Source of the DNA: a bacterium
GTDB lineage: Bacteria; Patescibacteriota; Minisyncoccia; UBA6257; UBA9933
Direction: 5' to 3'
DNA: 6,681 nt
NCBI GenBank assembly: GCA_021799155.1
Contig: JAJZBA010000029.1
Coordinates: 1-6,681 of the forward strand
Position numbers and translations under genes: made by a program. Positions 1 to 6,069 of the stretch are shown one piece after another. Numbering within the stretch: the first letter of the stretch is position 1; every line of letters starts with the position of its first letter. The notes under the pieces were generated by a model, which had not been told where the DNA came from, did not search any database, and saw nothing but the letters and a program-made list of their open reading frames with translations.

Positions 1-71
1 AAATTTTTGCATTATTGCTGATAGTTCATTATTTTTTAGTGAAATCCGAGAAGGAATCAAAAGATATATGA
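1..71 (+). CDS. 3' end of an upstream membrane-protein gene (partial)
   Basis: Frame 3 is open from the window edge to a TGA at 69-71. It encodes 22 residues, a hydrophobic run (IFALLLIVHYFLV) followed by a charged tail (KSEKESKDI). This looks like a last transmembrane helix and a short cytoplasmic C-terminus. The stop overlaps the flippase ATG at 68 as ATGA, the same arrangement seen at the flippase/GT4 junction, which favours a real coupled gene over chance. In this context it could be a glycan polymerase, O-antigen ligase or other multi-spanning envelope protein, but 22 residues cannot identify a family. A competing reading is that frame 2, in phase with the flippase, is also open to the edge. 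The flippase N-terminus looks complete from ATG 68, so I prefer the separate-gene reading. Confidence 0.55.
   Translation, partial: IFALLLIVHYFLVKSEKESKDI
48..55 (+). promoter_or_regulatory. Shine-Dalgarno-like site before the flippase
   Basis: The purine run gagaagga ends 12 nt before ATG 68 and lies inside the end of the upstream coding frame. It is the clearest SD-like sequence in the window and supports ATG 68 over an in-frame extension towards the window edge. The spacing is slightly long, and the ATGA overlap suggests that translational coupling also helps initiation. Confidence 0.45.
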
Positions 72-1540
72 TTAAAAAAATTAAAAATATTTTTTTAGAC
101 GATGCAGATTCGAAATTAAAGATTTTTAAAAATTTTATTTGGTTGTTTATCGGAAACGCGGGAGGTCGTTTATTAAAGGCGGTGATTGTTATTTATGCGG
201 CAAGAAAACTTGGCGCGGAGGGATACGGAATTTTTTCTTATGCCTTGGGCTTGGCCGGTTTCTTTGTTTTTTTTAAAAATATCGGAGTTGATGCTATTTT
301 AACTCGCGAAGTGGCAAAACAGCCGGAAAAAGAGGGCTATTATTTTTCAACGGCTTTTTGGATAGAAATTGTTTTATTAATTATAACCGGTTTGCTTATT
401 ATTTTTGTCGCGCCATTGTTTAGCGGCGTTAAGGAGGCTATTGTGCTATTGCCTTTTGTGGCGCTAATTCTTATTTTTGACGATTTGCGCGATCTTTTCG
501 TTGCTTTTTTTCGCGGCAAAGAAAAAATGGAATTAGAGGCGGTTATTGTCGTTGTGGGCAATATCGCTTTGGTGGTATTCGGCTTTATCGCTTTATATTT
601 TTTATCAACCCCAAAATCATTTACTATTGCGAATGCGGCAGCTTCTTTAATTGGAGTTGTTACCTCAGCATTTCTATTGAAGAAGTTTTTAAAAGGAATA
701 GTTGTTAATTTTGCTAGAAATTTGGTAGTGCCGATATTAAAATCCGCTTGGCCGTTTGCGATTGCCGGATTTGCCAGTATGTTTTTATTTAATATCGATA
801 TTATGATGCTTGGTTGGTGGCGAAGCGCCGAGGAAATAGGATTTTATTCGGCGGCGCAAAAAATTGTTGGCATATTAACTATGTTTTCCGGATTTGTGGC
901 GACAGCAACTTTCCCGGGTTTATCGCGCCTGGCTTATTCTGACCAGAAAAAAATGAAGAATCTTTTAGAGAAGACCCTGAAAATAATTTTTATTATAACT
1001 TTTCCTTTGATAATTGGAGGATTTTTACTTAATGATTCTATTATCCGATTTTTGTTTGGCCAAGATTATTTACCGGCTAGTGAGGCTTTTACAATCCTCC
1101 TTTTTTCAATTTTAGCGGTTAATGCAATGCCTGTACTTGCTAATTTTTTATTCGTATTTGATAAACACGCAAAAGCAATAAATTATGCGATCATCGCTTC
1201 GGTATGCAACATCGCTTTTAATTTTTTACTGATTCCTAATTACGGAATTAAAGGAGCGGCAACAGCGACTCTAATTTCTTTTTTTGTTTATATTATTTTA
1301 CTTTGGCGGGAAGGGAAAAAAATTTACAATTTCAAAATTTTATACGGATTAAAGAATTCAATGATTGCCGCTTTAATTATGGGAATTTTAGTTTATTCTT
1401 TTAAAACAATAGGAATTAATATCTTAATCAATATTATTATTTCTGGTGTGTTTTATTTCGCGACCCTTTATTTTTTAAAGGAAAAACTATTAATAGAAAT
1501 TTTAGAAACGATTAATTTGTTAAAGGTTAAAAATAAATGA
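68..1540 (+). CDS. Wzx-type polysaccharide flippase (MOP/MATE superfamily)
   Basis: This 490-residue, very hydrophobic protein probably moves undecaprenyl-linked glycan units across the cytoplasmic membrane. About 12-14 hydrophobic segments alternate with short charged loops. The N-terminal block (residues about 24-80) has the family pattern: a GNAGGRLLKA stretch in the first helix, then YAARKLGAEGYGIFSYALG and a loop with ILTREVAK. A second half-repeat begins near residue 221 (PILKSAWPFAIAGFASMFLF) and contains IDIMMLGW at 243-250, as in Polysacc_synt/Wzx families. Length is normal. ATG 68 is preceded by an SD-like run and overlaps the upstream stop; the gene's own TGA overlaps the GT4 start (ATGA, 1537-1540), indicating a co-translated operon. 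The family call is firm. The substrate cannot be read from sequence and is inferred only from the neighbouring glycan genes. Confidence 0.93.
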   Translation: MIKKIKNIFLDDADSKLKIFKNFIWLFIGNAGGRLLKAVIVIYAARKLGAEGYGIFSYALGLAGFFVFFKNIGVDAILTREVAKQPEKEGYYFSTAFWIEIVLLIITGLLIIFVAPLFSGVKEAIVLLPFVALILIFDDLRDLFVAFFRGKEKMELEAVIVVVGNIALVVFGFIALYFLSTPKSFTIANAAASLIGVVTSAFLLKKFLKGIVVNFARNLVVPILKSAWPFAIAGFASMFLFNIDIMMLGWWRSAEEIGFYSAAQKIVGILTMFSGFVATATFPGLSRLAYSDQKKMKNLLEKTLKIIFIITFPLIIGGFLLNDSIIRFLFGQDYLPASEAFTILLFSILAVNAMPVLANFLFVFDKHAKAINYAIIASVCNIAFNFLLIPNYGIKGAATATLISFFVYIILLWREGKKIYNFKILYGLKNSMIAALIMGILVYSFKTIGINILINIIISGVFYFATLYFLKEKLLIEILETINLLKVKNK

Positions 1541-2796
1541 AAATTCTGCATATTTCACCGACTTATTTTCCGGCTCACCGTTACGGCGGACCAATTAAAA
1601 GCGTTCACGAATTGAATAAAGGATTGGTTAAATTAGGAGCCGATATTACTGTTTATACGACCAATATGGATAGTTCTGGCGTCTTAGATATTCCGCTTTA
1701 TCAAGAGGTTAACGTTGATGGAGTAAGGGTTTGGTATTTCCCGATAACTTTTCGGCCGTGGGAATATTCTTATAATCTTCATCGGGCCTTATCAAAAAAT
1801 ATAAAAGATTTTGACATCGTTCATATTACTTCGGTTTTTTTATCAGCTTCAACACTGGGTGCTTATTACGCAAGAAAATTTAAAAAACCTTATATTATTT
1901 CTCCACGAGGAAATTTTATGCAGGAGCCGCTCAAATTCAGTTCTTTAAAAAAGAAAATTTATATAAATTTAATTGAAAAGAGAAATTTGGCCGAAGCAAG
2001 CGCAATTCATTTTACGATTGAAAAAGAAAAAGATGATTATTTGAAATTAGGCTTGCCGCTGAGAAAAGCCATTATTATTCCCAATAGTCTTGATATGGGA
2101 AAATTCAATACTATCACGCGTGATAGTATTGAATTTAGAAAAAAATTTAATATTCCGGTTGATAAAAAAGTTATTTTATTTCTTGGTCGTTTGCATCCGA
2201 TAAAAGGTTTAGATACTTTAATTCCGGCTTTTGCCGAAGTTTTGAAAAAAGAGCCGAAAGCGATTTTGGTTTTGGCCGGACCGGATGACGGACATTATCG
2301 CTCTAAAATAGAAGCGATAATCGCGGAACAACGCGGACTTAACGCGGACTTTCGCGGATTAGCAAATAATATCAGCGTAAATCAGTCAAATCAGCATAAA
2401 TCAGCGTCTTATAATATAATTTTTACCGGAATGCTTTTAGGAAACGACAAAATCGCGGCTTATCGCGAAAGCGATATTTTTGTTTTGCCGTCTTACTCGG
2501 AGAATTTTGGAATGGTGGTTGTTGAGGCGATGGCCGCGGAATTGCCTGTTGTGATTACCAAAGGCGTCGGCATTTCAAACGAAGTTGAAAAAGCGGGCGC
2601 TGGTATTGTGGTTGAAAAAGATGTTAATCAAGTAGCGGAAGCGATTTTGAAAATTTTGAATAATCCGGAATTAGCAAAAAAAATGGGAGAAAACGGCAGG
2701 AAATTAGTTGAAACCGAATTTTCCGGCGAAAAAGTAGCGGAAAAGTGGATAGAAGAATATAATAAAATCTTAATTGATTATGAAAAAAGACGATAA
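1537..2796 (+). CDS. GT4-family glycosyltransferase (GT-B fold), carrying an in-frame repeat insertion
   Basis: This 419-residue retaining glycosyltransferase should transfer a sugar from a nucleotide donor onto a lipid-linked glycan at the inner face of the membrane. The N-lobe (about 1-185) starts MKILHISPTYFPAHRYGGPI, with the glycine-containing acceptor-side loop typical of GT4 enzymes. The C-lobe (about 208-400) has ILFLGRLHPIKGLD (213-226), LVLAGPDDGH (244-253) and the E-x7-E donor-site motif with E322 and E330 in SENFGMVVVEAM. ATG 1537 overlaps the flippase stop (ATGA), with an SD-like aaagg about 10 nt upstream. Two oddities lie inside it: residues 189-200 are encoded by a perfect 36-bp palindrome, and residues about 264-290 (rich in N, S, Q, R) sit where relatives have only a short linker before IFTGML. 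The extra segment falls in a surface loop between a helix and a strand, so the enzyme may still work. Donor and acceptor are unknown. Confidence 0.93.
   Translation: MKILHISPTYFPAHRYGGPIKSVHELNKGLVKLGADITVYTTNMDSSGVLDIPLYQEVNVDGVRVWYFPITFRPWEYSYNLHRALSKNIKDFDIVHITSVFLSASTLGAYYARKFKKPYIISPRGNFMQEPLKFSSLKKKIYINLIEKRNLAEASAIHFTIEKEKDDYLKLGLPLRKAIIIPNSLDMGKFNTITRDSIEFRKKFNIPVDKKVILFLGRLHPIKGLDTLIPAFAEVLKKEPKAILVLAGPDDGHYRSKIEAIIAEQRGLNADFRGLANNISVNQSNQHKSASYNIIFTGMLLGNDKIAAYRESDIFVLPSYSENFGMVVVEAMAAELPVVITKGVGISNEVEKAGAGIVVEKDVNQVAEAILKILNNPELAKKMGENGRKLVETEFSGEKVAEKWIEEYNKILIDYEKRR
2101..2136. repeat. Perfect 36-bp palindrome inside the GT4 coding sequence
   Basis: The 18-nt left arm aaattcaatactatcacg is followed directly by its exact reverse complement, with no spacer and no mismatch. 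The symmetry stops at both ends (a/a at 2100/2137). It is in frame 0 of the GT4 gene and encodes codons 189-200 (KFNTITRDSIEF), in the linker between the two lobes. Protein length here looks normal for the family, so it is probably not a simple insertion. In mRNA it would fold into a stem of about 16 bp with a CGCG loop; in DNA it could form a cruciform or a symmetric protein-binding site. Confidence 0.95.
2322..2406. repeat. Symmetric inverted array of ~10-nt units (4+4), translated in frame
   Basis: Four left units begin with CGCGGA at 2322, 2332, 2343 and 2353 (spacing 10, 11, 10). After a ~10-nt centre come four right units beginning ATCAG at 2371, 2381, 2390 and 2400 (spacing 10, 9, 10), with forms ATCAGCGTAA, ATCAGTCAA and ATCAGCATAA. 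The reverse complement of the right unit (CGCTGATTT) resembles the left unit (CGCGGACTT or CGCGGATT), so the whole is an imperfect inverted repeat about 85 nt long. It is read through as residues about 263-290 of the GT4 protein (GLNADFRGLANNISVNQSNQ and flanks), replacing a short loop. It looks like a small mobile or palindromic repeat that landed in frame; its exact borders are uncertain. Confidence 0.8.
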
Positions 2797-3487
2797 AAAA
2801 CATCTTATTATTGGCACTGGTGAAGTTGGATCTTCTTTATTTAAAGTTTTAAGGCCGCATTATAATATTTTTTTACGCGATAAGGACGATGATTTAAGCG
2901 GGAAATTTGACGTAATTCATATTTGCTATCCACTAATAAAAAATTTTATAAATATTACGAAAAATTATATTAAAGAATATAATCCCAAATTAGTGATTAT
3001 TCATTCAACGGTTTCGGTTGGCACTACAAGAAAAATTTCGGCAATGGCGGTGCATAGCCCGGTTCGCGGCGTTCATCCTAATTTGGATAAAGGCATAAAA
3101 ACATTTGTTAAGTATTTCGGCGGCAAAAAAGCAAGAGAAGCGGCAAAAATATTTTCAGATATCGGCATAAAAACTCAATGCTTTGCGAAGCCGGAAACGA
3201 CGGAATTGTTGAAAATTTTAGATACTACTTATTACGGCTGGAATATTGTTTTTGCCAAAGAAGTTAAAAGAATCTGCGATAAAATGAAATTAGATTTTGA
3301 TGAAGTTTATACAATTGCAAATAATGATTATAATGTCGGGTATATAAAATTGGGGAAACCGAATGTTGTGAGGCCGGTATTAAAGGCAATGCCCGGCAAA
3401 ATCGGCGGGCATTGTATTGTTCCAAATTGCGATTTATTAGATAATTGGATAACCAAAACAATAAAAGAAAGAAATAAAAGATATTGA
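2780..3487 (+). CDS. Short nucleotide-sugar 6-dehydrogenase-like protein (UDP-Glc/UDP-ManNAc dehydrogenase superfamily, no C-terminal domain)
   Basis: This 235-residue protein resembles the N-terminal two domains of nucleotide-sugar dehydrogenases, which oxidise a sugar C6 to a carboxylate with NAD. Seen here: Rossmann motif GTGEVG (12-17) with D34 at the end of strand 2; HSTVSVGTT (75-83), matching the STVxxGTT strand; TTELLKILDTTYYGWN (140-155), matching the helix with the catalytic lysine (K145); and GKIGGHC (206-212), matching the GGHC/GGSC loop with nucleophile C212. It ends 23 residues after that cysteine, whereas classical enzymes (about 400-430 residues) continue into a nucleotide-sugar-binding domain. 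The stretch normally following strand 2 is also missing, the conserved Asn four residues after the lysine is T149, and the residues after the cysteine are IVPNCD rather than IPVDP. I chose ATG 2780, overlapping the GT4 gene by 17 nt; a TTG at 2774 would add two residues. It may be a specialised oxidoreductase rather than a true 6-dehydrogenase. Confidence 0.8.
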   Translation: MKKDDKKHLIIGTGEVGSSLFKVLRPHYNIFLRDKDDDLSGKFDVIHICYPLIKNFINITKNYIKEYNPKLVIIHSTVSVGTTRKISAMAVHSPVRGVHPNLDKGIKTFVKYFGGKKAREAAKIFSDIGIKTQCFAKPETTELLKILDTTYYGWNIVFAKEVKRICDKMKLDFDEVYTIANNDYNVGYIKLGKPNVVRPVLKAMPGKIGGHCIVPNCDLLDNWITKTIKERNKRY

Positions 3488-3488
3488 A

Positions 3489-4286
3489 ATGAGGACTTTT
3501 CTTAGCGTAATAATTTTAACCTACAACGAAGAAATTCATATTGAGCGATTATTGAAAAACATTGTTGACTGGGCCGATGAAATTTTTATTATTGATTCTT
3601 ATTCAACGGATAAAACTTTGGAAATAGCCAGGCAATATGGCGCTAAAATTGTTCAGCACAAATTTGAAAATCAAGCTCAGCAATTTAATTGGGCTTTGGA
3701 TAATTTAGAAATCAAAAATGAATGGATTTTACGGTTGGACGCGGATGAATATTTGACGGAGGAACTGAAAAACGAAATAACTCAAGAACTTAATAACTTA
3801 ATAACAAAAAATATAAACGGCTATTACATCAAGCGTCGCGTATACTTTATGGGTCGCTGGATAAAACACGGCGCGTATTATCCGGTTTGGTTTTTGCGGT
3901 TATTCAGAAAAGGCAAAGCGCGCTCAGAGCAAAGAGAAATGGATGAACATCTTGTTTTATTGGAAGGCGAGGCGGGAAAATTGAAAAATGATTTTATTGA
4001 CGAAAATTTAAAAGATTTAACGTGGTGGACGGAAAAACATAATAATTATTCTTCACGGGAAGCGGCCGCGGTTTTGGCAGGCGACTTTGGAATTAATAAA
4101 AAGAAATTTTATTATAAATTGCCGTTATTTTTCCGTGCTTGCTGGTATTTTTGTTATCGCTATTTTCTGCGCCTTGGATTTTTAGACGGCAAAGAAGGTC
4201 TGATATTCCATTTTCTCCACGCTTTTTGGTATAGGTTTTTGATTGACGCGAAGATTTACGAAAAACGGAAAATGTTGAAAAAATAG
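3489..4286 (+). CDS. GT2-family glycosyltransferase (WaaE/KdtX-like)
   Basis: This 265-residue GT-A enzyme should add a sugar to a growing glycan from a nucleotide donor, using a divalent metal. It opens with LSVIILTYNEEIHIERLLKN (5-24), the nucleotide-binding strand and loop of family 2. DEIFIIDSYSTDKTLEIA (30-47) follows, then the metal-binding DxD as LRLDADEYLTEEL (DAD at 84-86). GRWIKHGAYYPVWFLRLFRK (122-141) and MDEH (151-154) fit the WaaE/KdtX subgroup linked to lipopolysaccharide core glucosyltransferases; D152 or E153 is a candidate catalytic base. The C-terminus (about 200-250) is aromatic and amphipathic, which could anchor the enzyme to the membrane. ATG 3489 lies 1 nt after the preceding stop, with a purine-rich run but no classic SD. 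A tandem 8-mer (cttaataa, 3789-3804) in the variable loop is minor. Family is firm; the sugar is unknown. Confidence 0.92.
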   Translation: MRTFLSVIILTYNEEIHIERLLKNIVDWADEIFIIDSYSTDKTLEIARQYGAKIVQHKFENQAQQFNWALDNLEIKNEWILRLDADEYLTEELKNEITQELNNLITKNINGYYIKRRVYFMGRWIKHGAYYPVWFLRLFRKGKARSEQREMDEHLVLLEGEAGKLKNDFIDENLKDLTWWTEKHNNYSSREAAAVLAGDFGINKKKFYYKLPLFFRACWYFCYRYFLRLGFLDGKEGLIFHFLHAFWYRFLIDAKIYEKRKMLKK

Positions 4287-4309
4287 GAAAAATAACATAT
4301 ATTTTACAT

Positions 4310-5353
4310 ATGGATATAAAAAGCGCTATTGAAAATAAGACAATTTTAGTAACTGGTGGAACCGGTTCTTTTGGCAATGCGGTTGTTGACCGCCTCTTAA
4401 CTTTAAATCCTAAAAAAATCATTATTTTTTCCCGCGATGAAAAGAAGCAGTTTGATATGGGGAATAAATATAATAGCGATAAATTAAGATTTGTTTTAGG
4501 CGATGTCAGGGATAGAGATTCTATTTCTCACGCGATGTATGAAGTTGATTATGTTTTTCACGCTGCGGCTTTAAAACAAGTGCCGAATTGCGAATTTTTC
4601 CCAATGGACGCAATTAGAACCAATTCCATTGGCGCGCATAATGTTATCGATGCCGCTGTTGAAAATGGCGTTAAAAAAGTGGTTGTGCTTTCCACAGATA
4701 AAGCAGTTCACCCTATCAATGTAATGGGAATGAGCAAGGCGTTGATGGAAAGAATAATGGTTGCCGCCTCGCGGGAAAAACGTGGAGAAACGGAATTGTG
4801 CGGCACAAGATACGGTAATGTGATGTACACCCGCGCCTCGGTGATACCTTATTTTATTGATTTAATGAAGGGTGGTAAGCCATTGACTGTTACTAATAAA
4901 AAAATGACAAGATTTTTAATGCCCTTAAGCGATTCCGTTGATTTAGTTTTATACGCTTTAACGCAGGGCGAAAATGGTAGTATTTATGTTAGAAAATCTC
5001 CAGCCGCGACAATTGGCGATTTGGCGCAGGCATTGGTTGAAATTTTTGATTATAAAAAAGGCATTGAAGAAATTGGAATCAGGCCGGGCGAAAAAATGTA
5101 TGAAGAATTGGTTTCGCGCGAGGAGGTTGCCAGAGCGGAAGATAAAGGAGATTATTTCCAAATAAAGCCAGAAGTGCCGGGAATGGATTATCGCCAATAT
5201 TATTTTAAGGGCATAGATGGCAGTCATATTTTGCCGGAAGAGGGCTATAATTCTGCAAATACTCAGCAATTAAATATTGAAGAGATTAAGAATCTTTTAC
5301 TTTCATTAAATGAAATTCAAGAAGAACTTAAAAATTGGAATAACCGGCAGTAA
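4310..5353 (+). CDS. capE: UDP-N-acetylglucosamine 4,6-dehydratase/5-epimerase, CapE/WbjB type
   Basis: This 347-residue cytoplasmic enzyme of the short-chain dehydrogenase/reductase (SDR) family would convert UDP-GlcNAc to a 4-keto-6-deoxy-L-hexose, the first step toward UDP-L-FucNAc and related L-amino sugars. NAD(P) binding is at TGGTGSFG (15-22). AALKQVPNCEFFPMDA (86-101) is a family signature, and STDKA (128-132) provides D130 and K131. The SDR YxxxK is replaced by M139-x3-K143 (MGMSK), the substitution that marks CapE-type enzymes and separates them from PseB/FlaA1, which keep Tyr. RYGNVMYTRASVIPYF (167-182) and the C-terminal segment with GYNSANTQQL (312-321) also fit CapE. Length is normal. 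ATG 4310 follows a 23-nt gap, the largest in the window; an SD-like taggaaaa lies rather far upstream (4284-4291). The 3' end overlaps the next gene by 44 nt. The CapF-type neighbour strongly supports this assignment over PseB. Confidence 0.92.
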   Translation: MDIKSAIENKTILVTGGTGSFGNAVVDRLLTLNPKKIIIFSRDEKKQFDMGNKYNSDKLRFVLGDVRDRDSISHAMYEVDYVFHAAALKQVPNCEFFPMDAIRTNSIGAHNVIDAAVENGVKKVVVLSTDKAVHPINVMGMSKALMERIMVAASREKRGETELCGTRYGNVMYTRASVIPYFIDLMKGGKPLTVTNKKMTRFLMPLSDSVDLVLYALTQGENGSIYVRKSPAATIGDLAQALVEIFDYKKGIEEIGIRPGEKMYEELVSREEVARAEDKGDYFQIKPEVPGMDYRQYYFKGIDGSHILPEEGYNSANTQQLNIEEIKNLLLSLNEIQEELKNWNNRQ

Positions 5354-6056
5354 TGGATTTGTCGGGAGTCATATTGTTTCGATTTTAAAAAAACGAGGCG
5401 CGGAATTGTCTTTTTTCGATTTGCCGAAAAATGATTTATTAAAGCCCGGGAAAAATCTTGAAAATTTTGTTAAAGATAAAGATGCGATAATTCATGCGGC
5501 TGCCGTAAATAGGGGGTCGGATGAAGAAATTATTTCCGGCAGTGTTATCGCTACTTACAATTTAATTTCAGCGATTAAAAAATTAAAAAAATGGCCGAAG
5601 TTAATATTTTTATCATCGATTCAGGCAGAAACGGAAACTTTGTACGGCAAAAGCAAGCGCCTAACCGAAATTATGCTTGAGGATTTTTCCGAAAGAACAA
5701 AAACGCCAATTTCGATTTTTCGGCTTACTAATGTCTTCGGAGAAGATTGCCGGCCGTTTTATAATTCTGTAGTTGCAACTTTTTGCTATCAGGCGGCAAA
5801 AGGAAAAGAATTAACCATCAATCCGGAAAGCAAAAATAAAAAAATAAATTTAATTTATGTCGGCGATGTCGCTCAAATTATCGCAAAAGAAACATTTATT
5901 AACCGCAAAAATCAATTTTATTTTAAACGTGTCGATTCAAAAAATGAAATTTCGGTTGGTGATTTGGCGAAACTTATACAAAATTTTAAAAATAAACCAA
6001 AATTAAAAAATAAGTTTGAAAAAGATTTATATAAGACTTATTTATCATATTTATAA
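5310..6056 (+). CDS. CapF-type UDP-sugar 4-ketoreductase lacking the cupin domain
   Basis: This 248-residue extended SDR resembles the N-terminal domain of CapF/WbjC, which reduces the C4 keto group of the CapE-derived sugar with NADPH. Motifs: TGSNGFVG (12-19), IIHAAAVNRGSDEE (60-73), LSSIQAETETLYGKSK (101-116, with S103, Y112 and K116 as the SDR triad), NVFGEDCRPFYNSVVATFCY (141-160) and the ending FEKDLYKTYLSYL (236-248). S. aureus CapF, as I recall it, is about 370 residues: an SDR domain ending in a nearly identical KDLYxTYLSYL stretch, then a cupin domain that epimerises C3. Here the TAA comes immediately after that stretch, and the next 11 nt lead into an unrelated gene, so the cupin is absent rather than frameshifted. 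The first six residues precede the first strand. ATG 5310 is the only plausible start and overlaps capE by 44 nt in another frame. It probably reduces the CapE product, perhaps without prior C3 epimerisation. Confidence 0.88.
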   Translation: MKFKKNLKIGITGSNGFVGSHIVSILKKRGAELSFFDLPKNDLLKPGKNLENFVKDKDAIIHAAAVNRGSDEEIISGSVIATYNLISAIKKLKKWPKLIFLSSIQAETETLYGKSKRLTEIMLEDFSERTKTPISIFRLTNVFGEDCRPFYNSVVATFCYQAAKGKELTINPESKNKKINLIYVGDVAQIIAKETFINRKNQFYFKRVDSKNEISVGDLAKLIQNFKNKPKLKNKFEKDLYKTYLSYL

Positions 6057-6069
6057 TTTTTAAAATTAT
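6053..6069. repeat. AT-only inverted repeat between the CapF-like and methyltransferase genes
   Basis: ATAATTTT and AAAATTAT form an 8-bp inverted repeat around a single T. It spans the reductase stop codon and the first two bases of the methyltransferase ATG. With no G or C in the stem and no usable loop it would be a weak hairpin, so it is a doubtful terminator; in such AT-rich DNA it may be chance. It does occupy the place where an SD for the methyltransferase would lie. Confidence 0.35.

Noticed and set aside
340..561. Minus-strand ORF of 73 codons inside the flippase gene
   Set aside because: It is antisense to a well-supported membrane protein, has low-complexity K/S/I/T composition and no domain; it is a shadow of the coding strand.
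2322..2406. CRISPR array
   Set aside because: The units are only about 10 nt with no spacers of 25-40 nt, they occur in two opposed orientations, and the region is translated as part of the GT4 gene.
3789..3804. Tandem 8-mer cttaataa x2 in the GT2 gene
   Set aside because: Two short AT-rich copies in a variable loop are compatible with simple slippage or chance; no larger structure surrounds them.
4287..4309. Possible promoter in the 23-nt gap before capE (tatatttta-like stretch)
   Set aside because: The region is uniformly AT-rich, so a -10-like hexamer is expected by chance. No -35 could be placed, since that would fall inside the GT2 coding end without any clear match.
4093..4422. Minus-strand ORF of 109 codons across the GT2/capE junction
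   Set aside because: It overlaps conserved coding sequence of both genes, including the CapE nucleotide-binding motif, and shows no recognisable family.
4958..5269. Minus-strand ORF (103 codons) and a + strand ORF at 4974-5165 within capE
   Set aside because: Both lie wholly inside the conserved C-terminal half of capE and have no motif of their own.
6053..6069. Rho-independent terminator between the reductase and methyltransferase genes
   Set aside because: The stem has only A and T, there is no proper loop, and the T run lies within the left arm rather than after the hairpin; it was kept only as a low-confidence inverted repeat.
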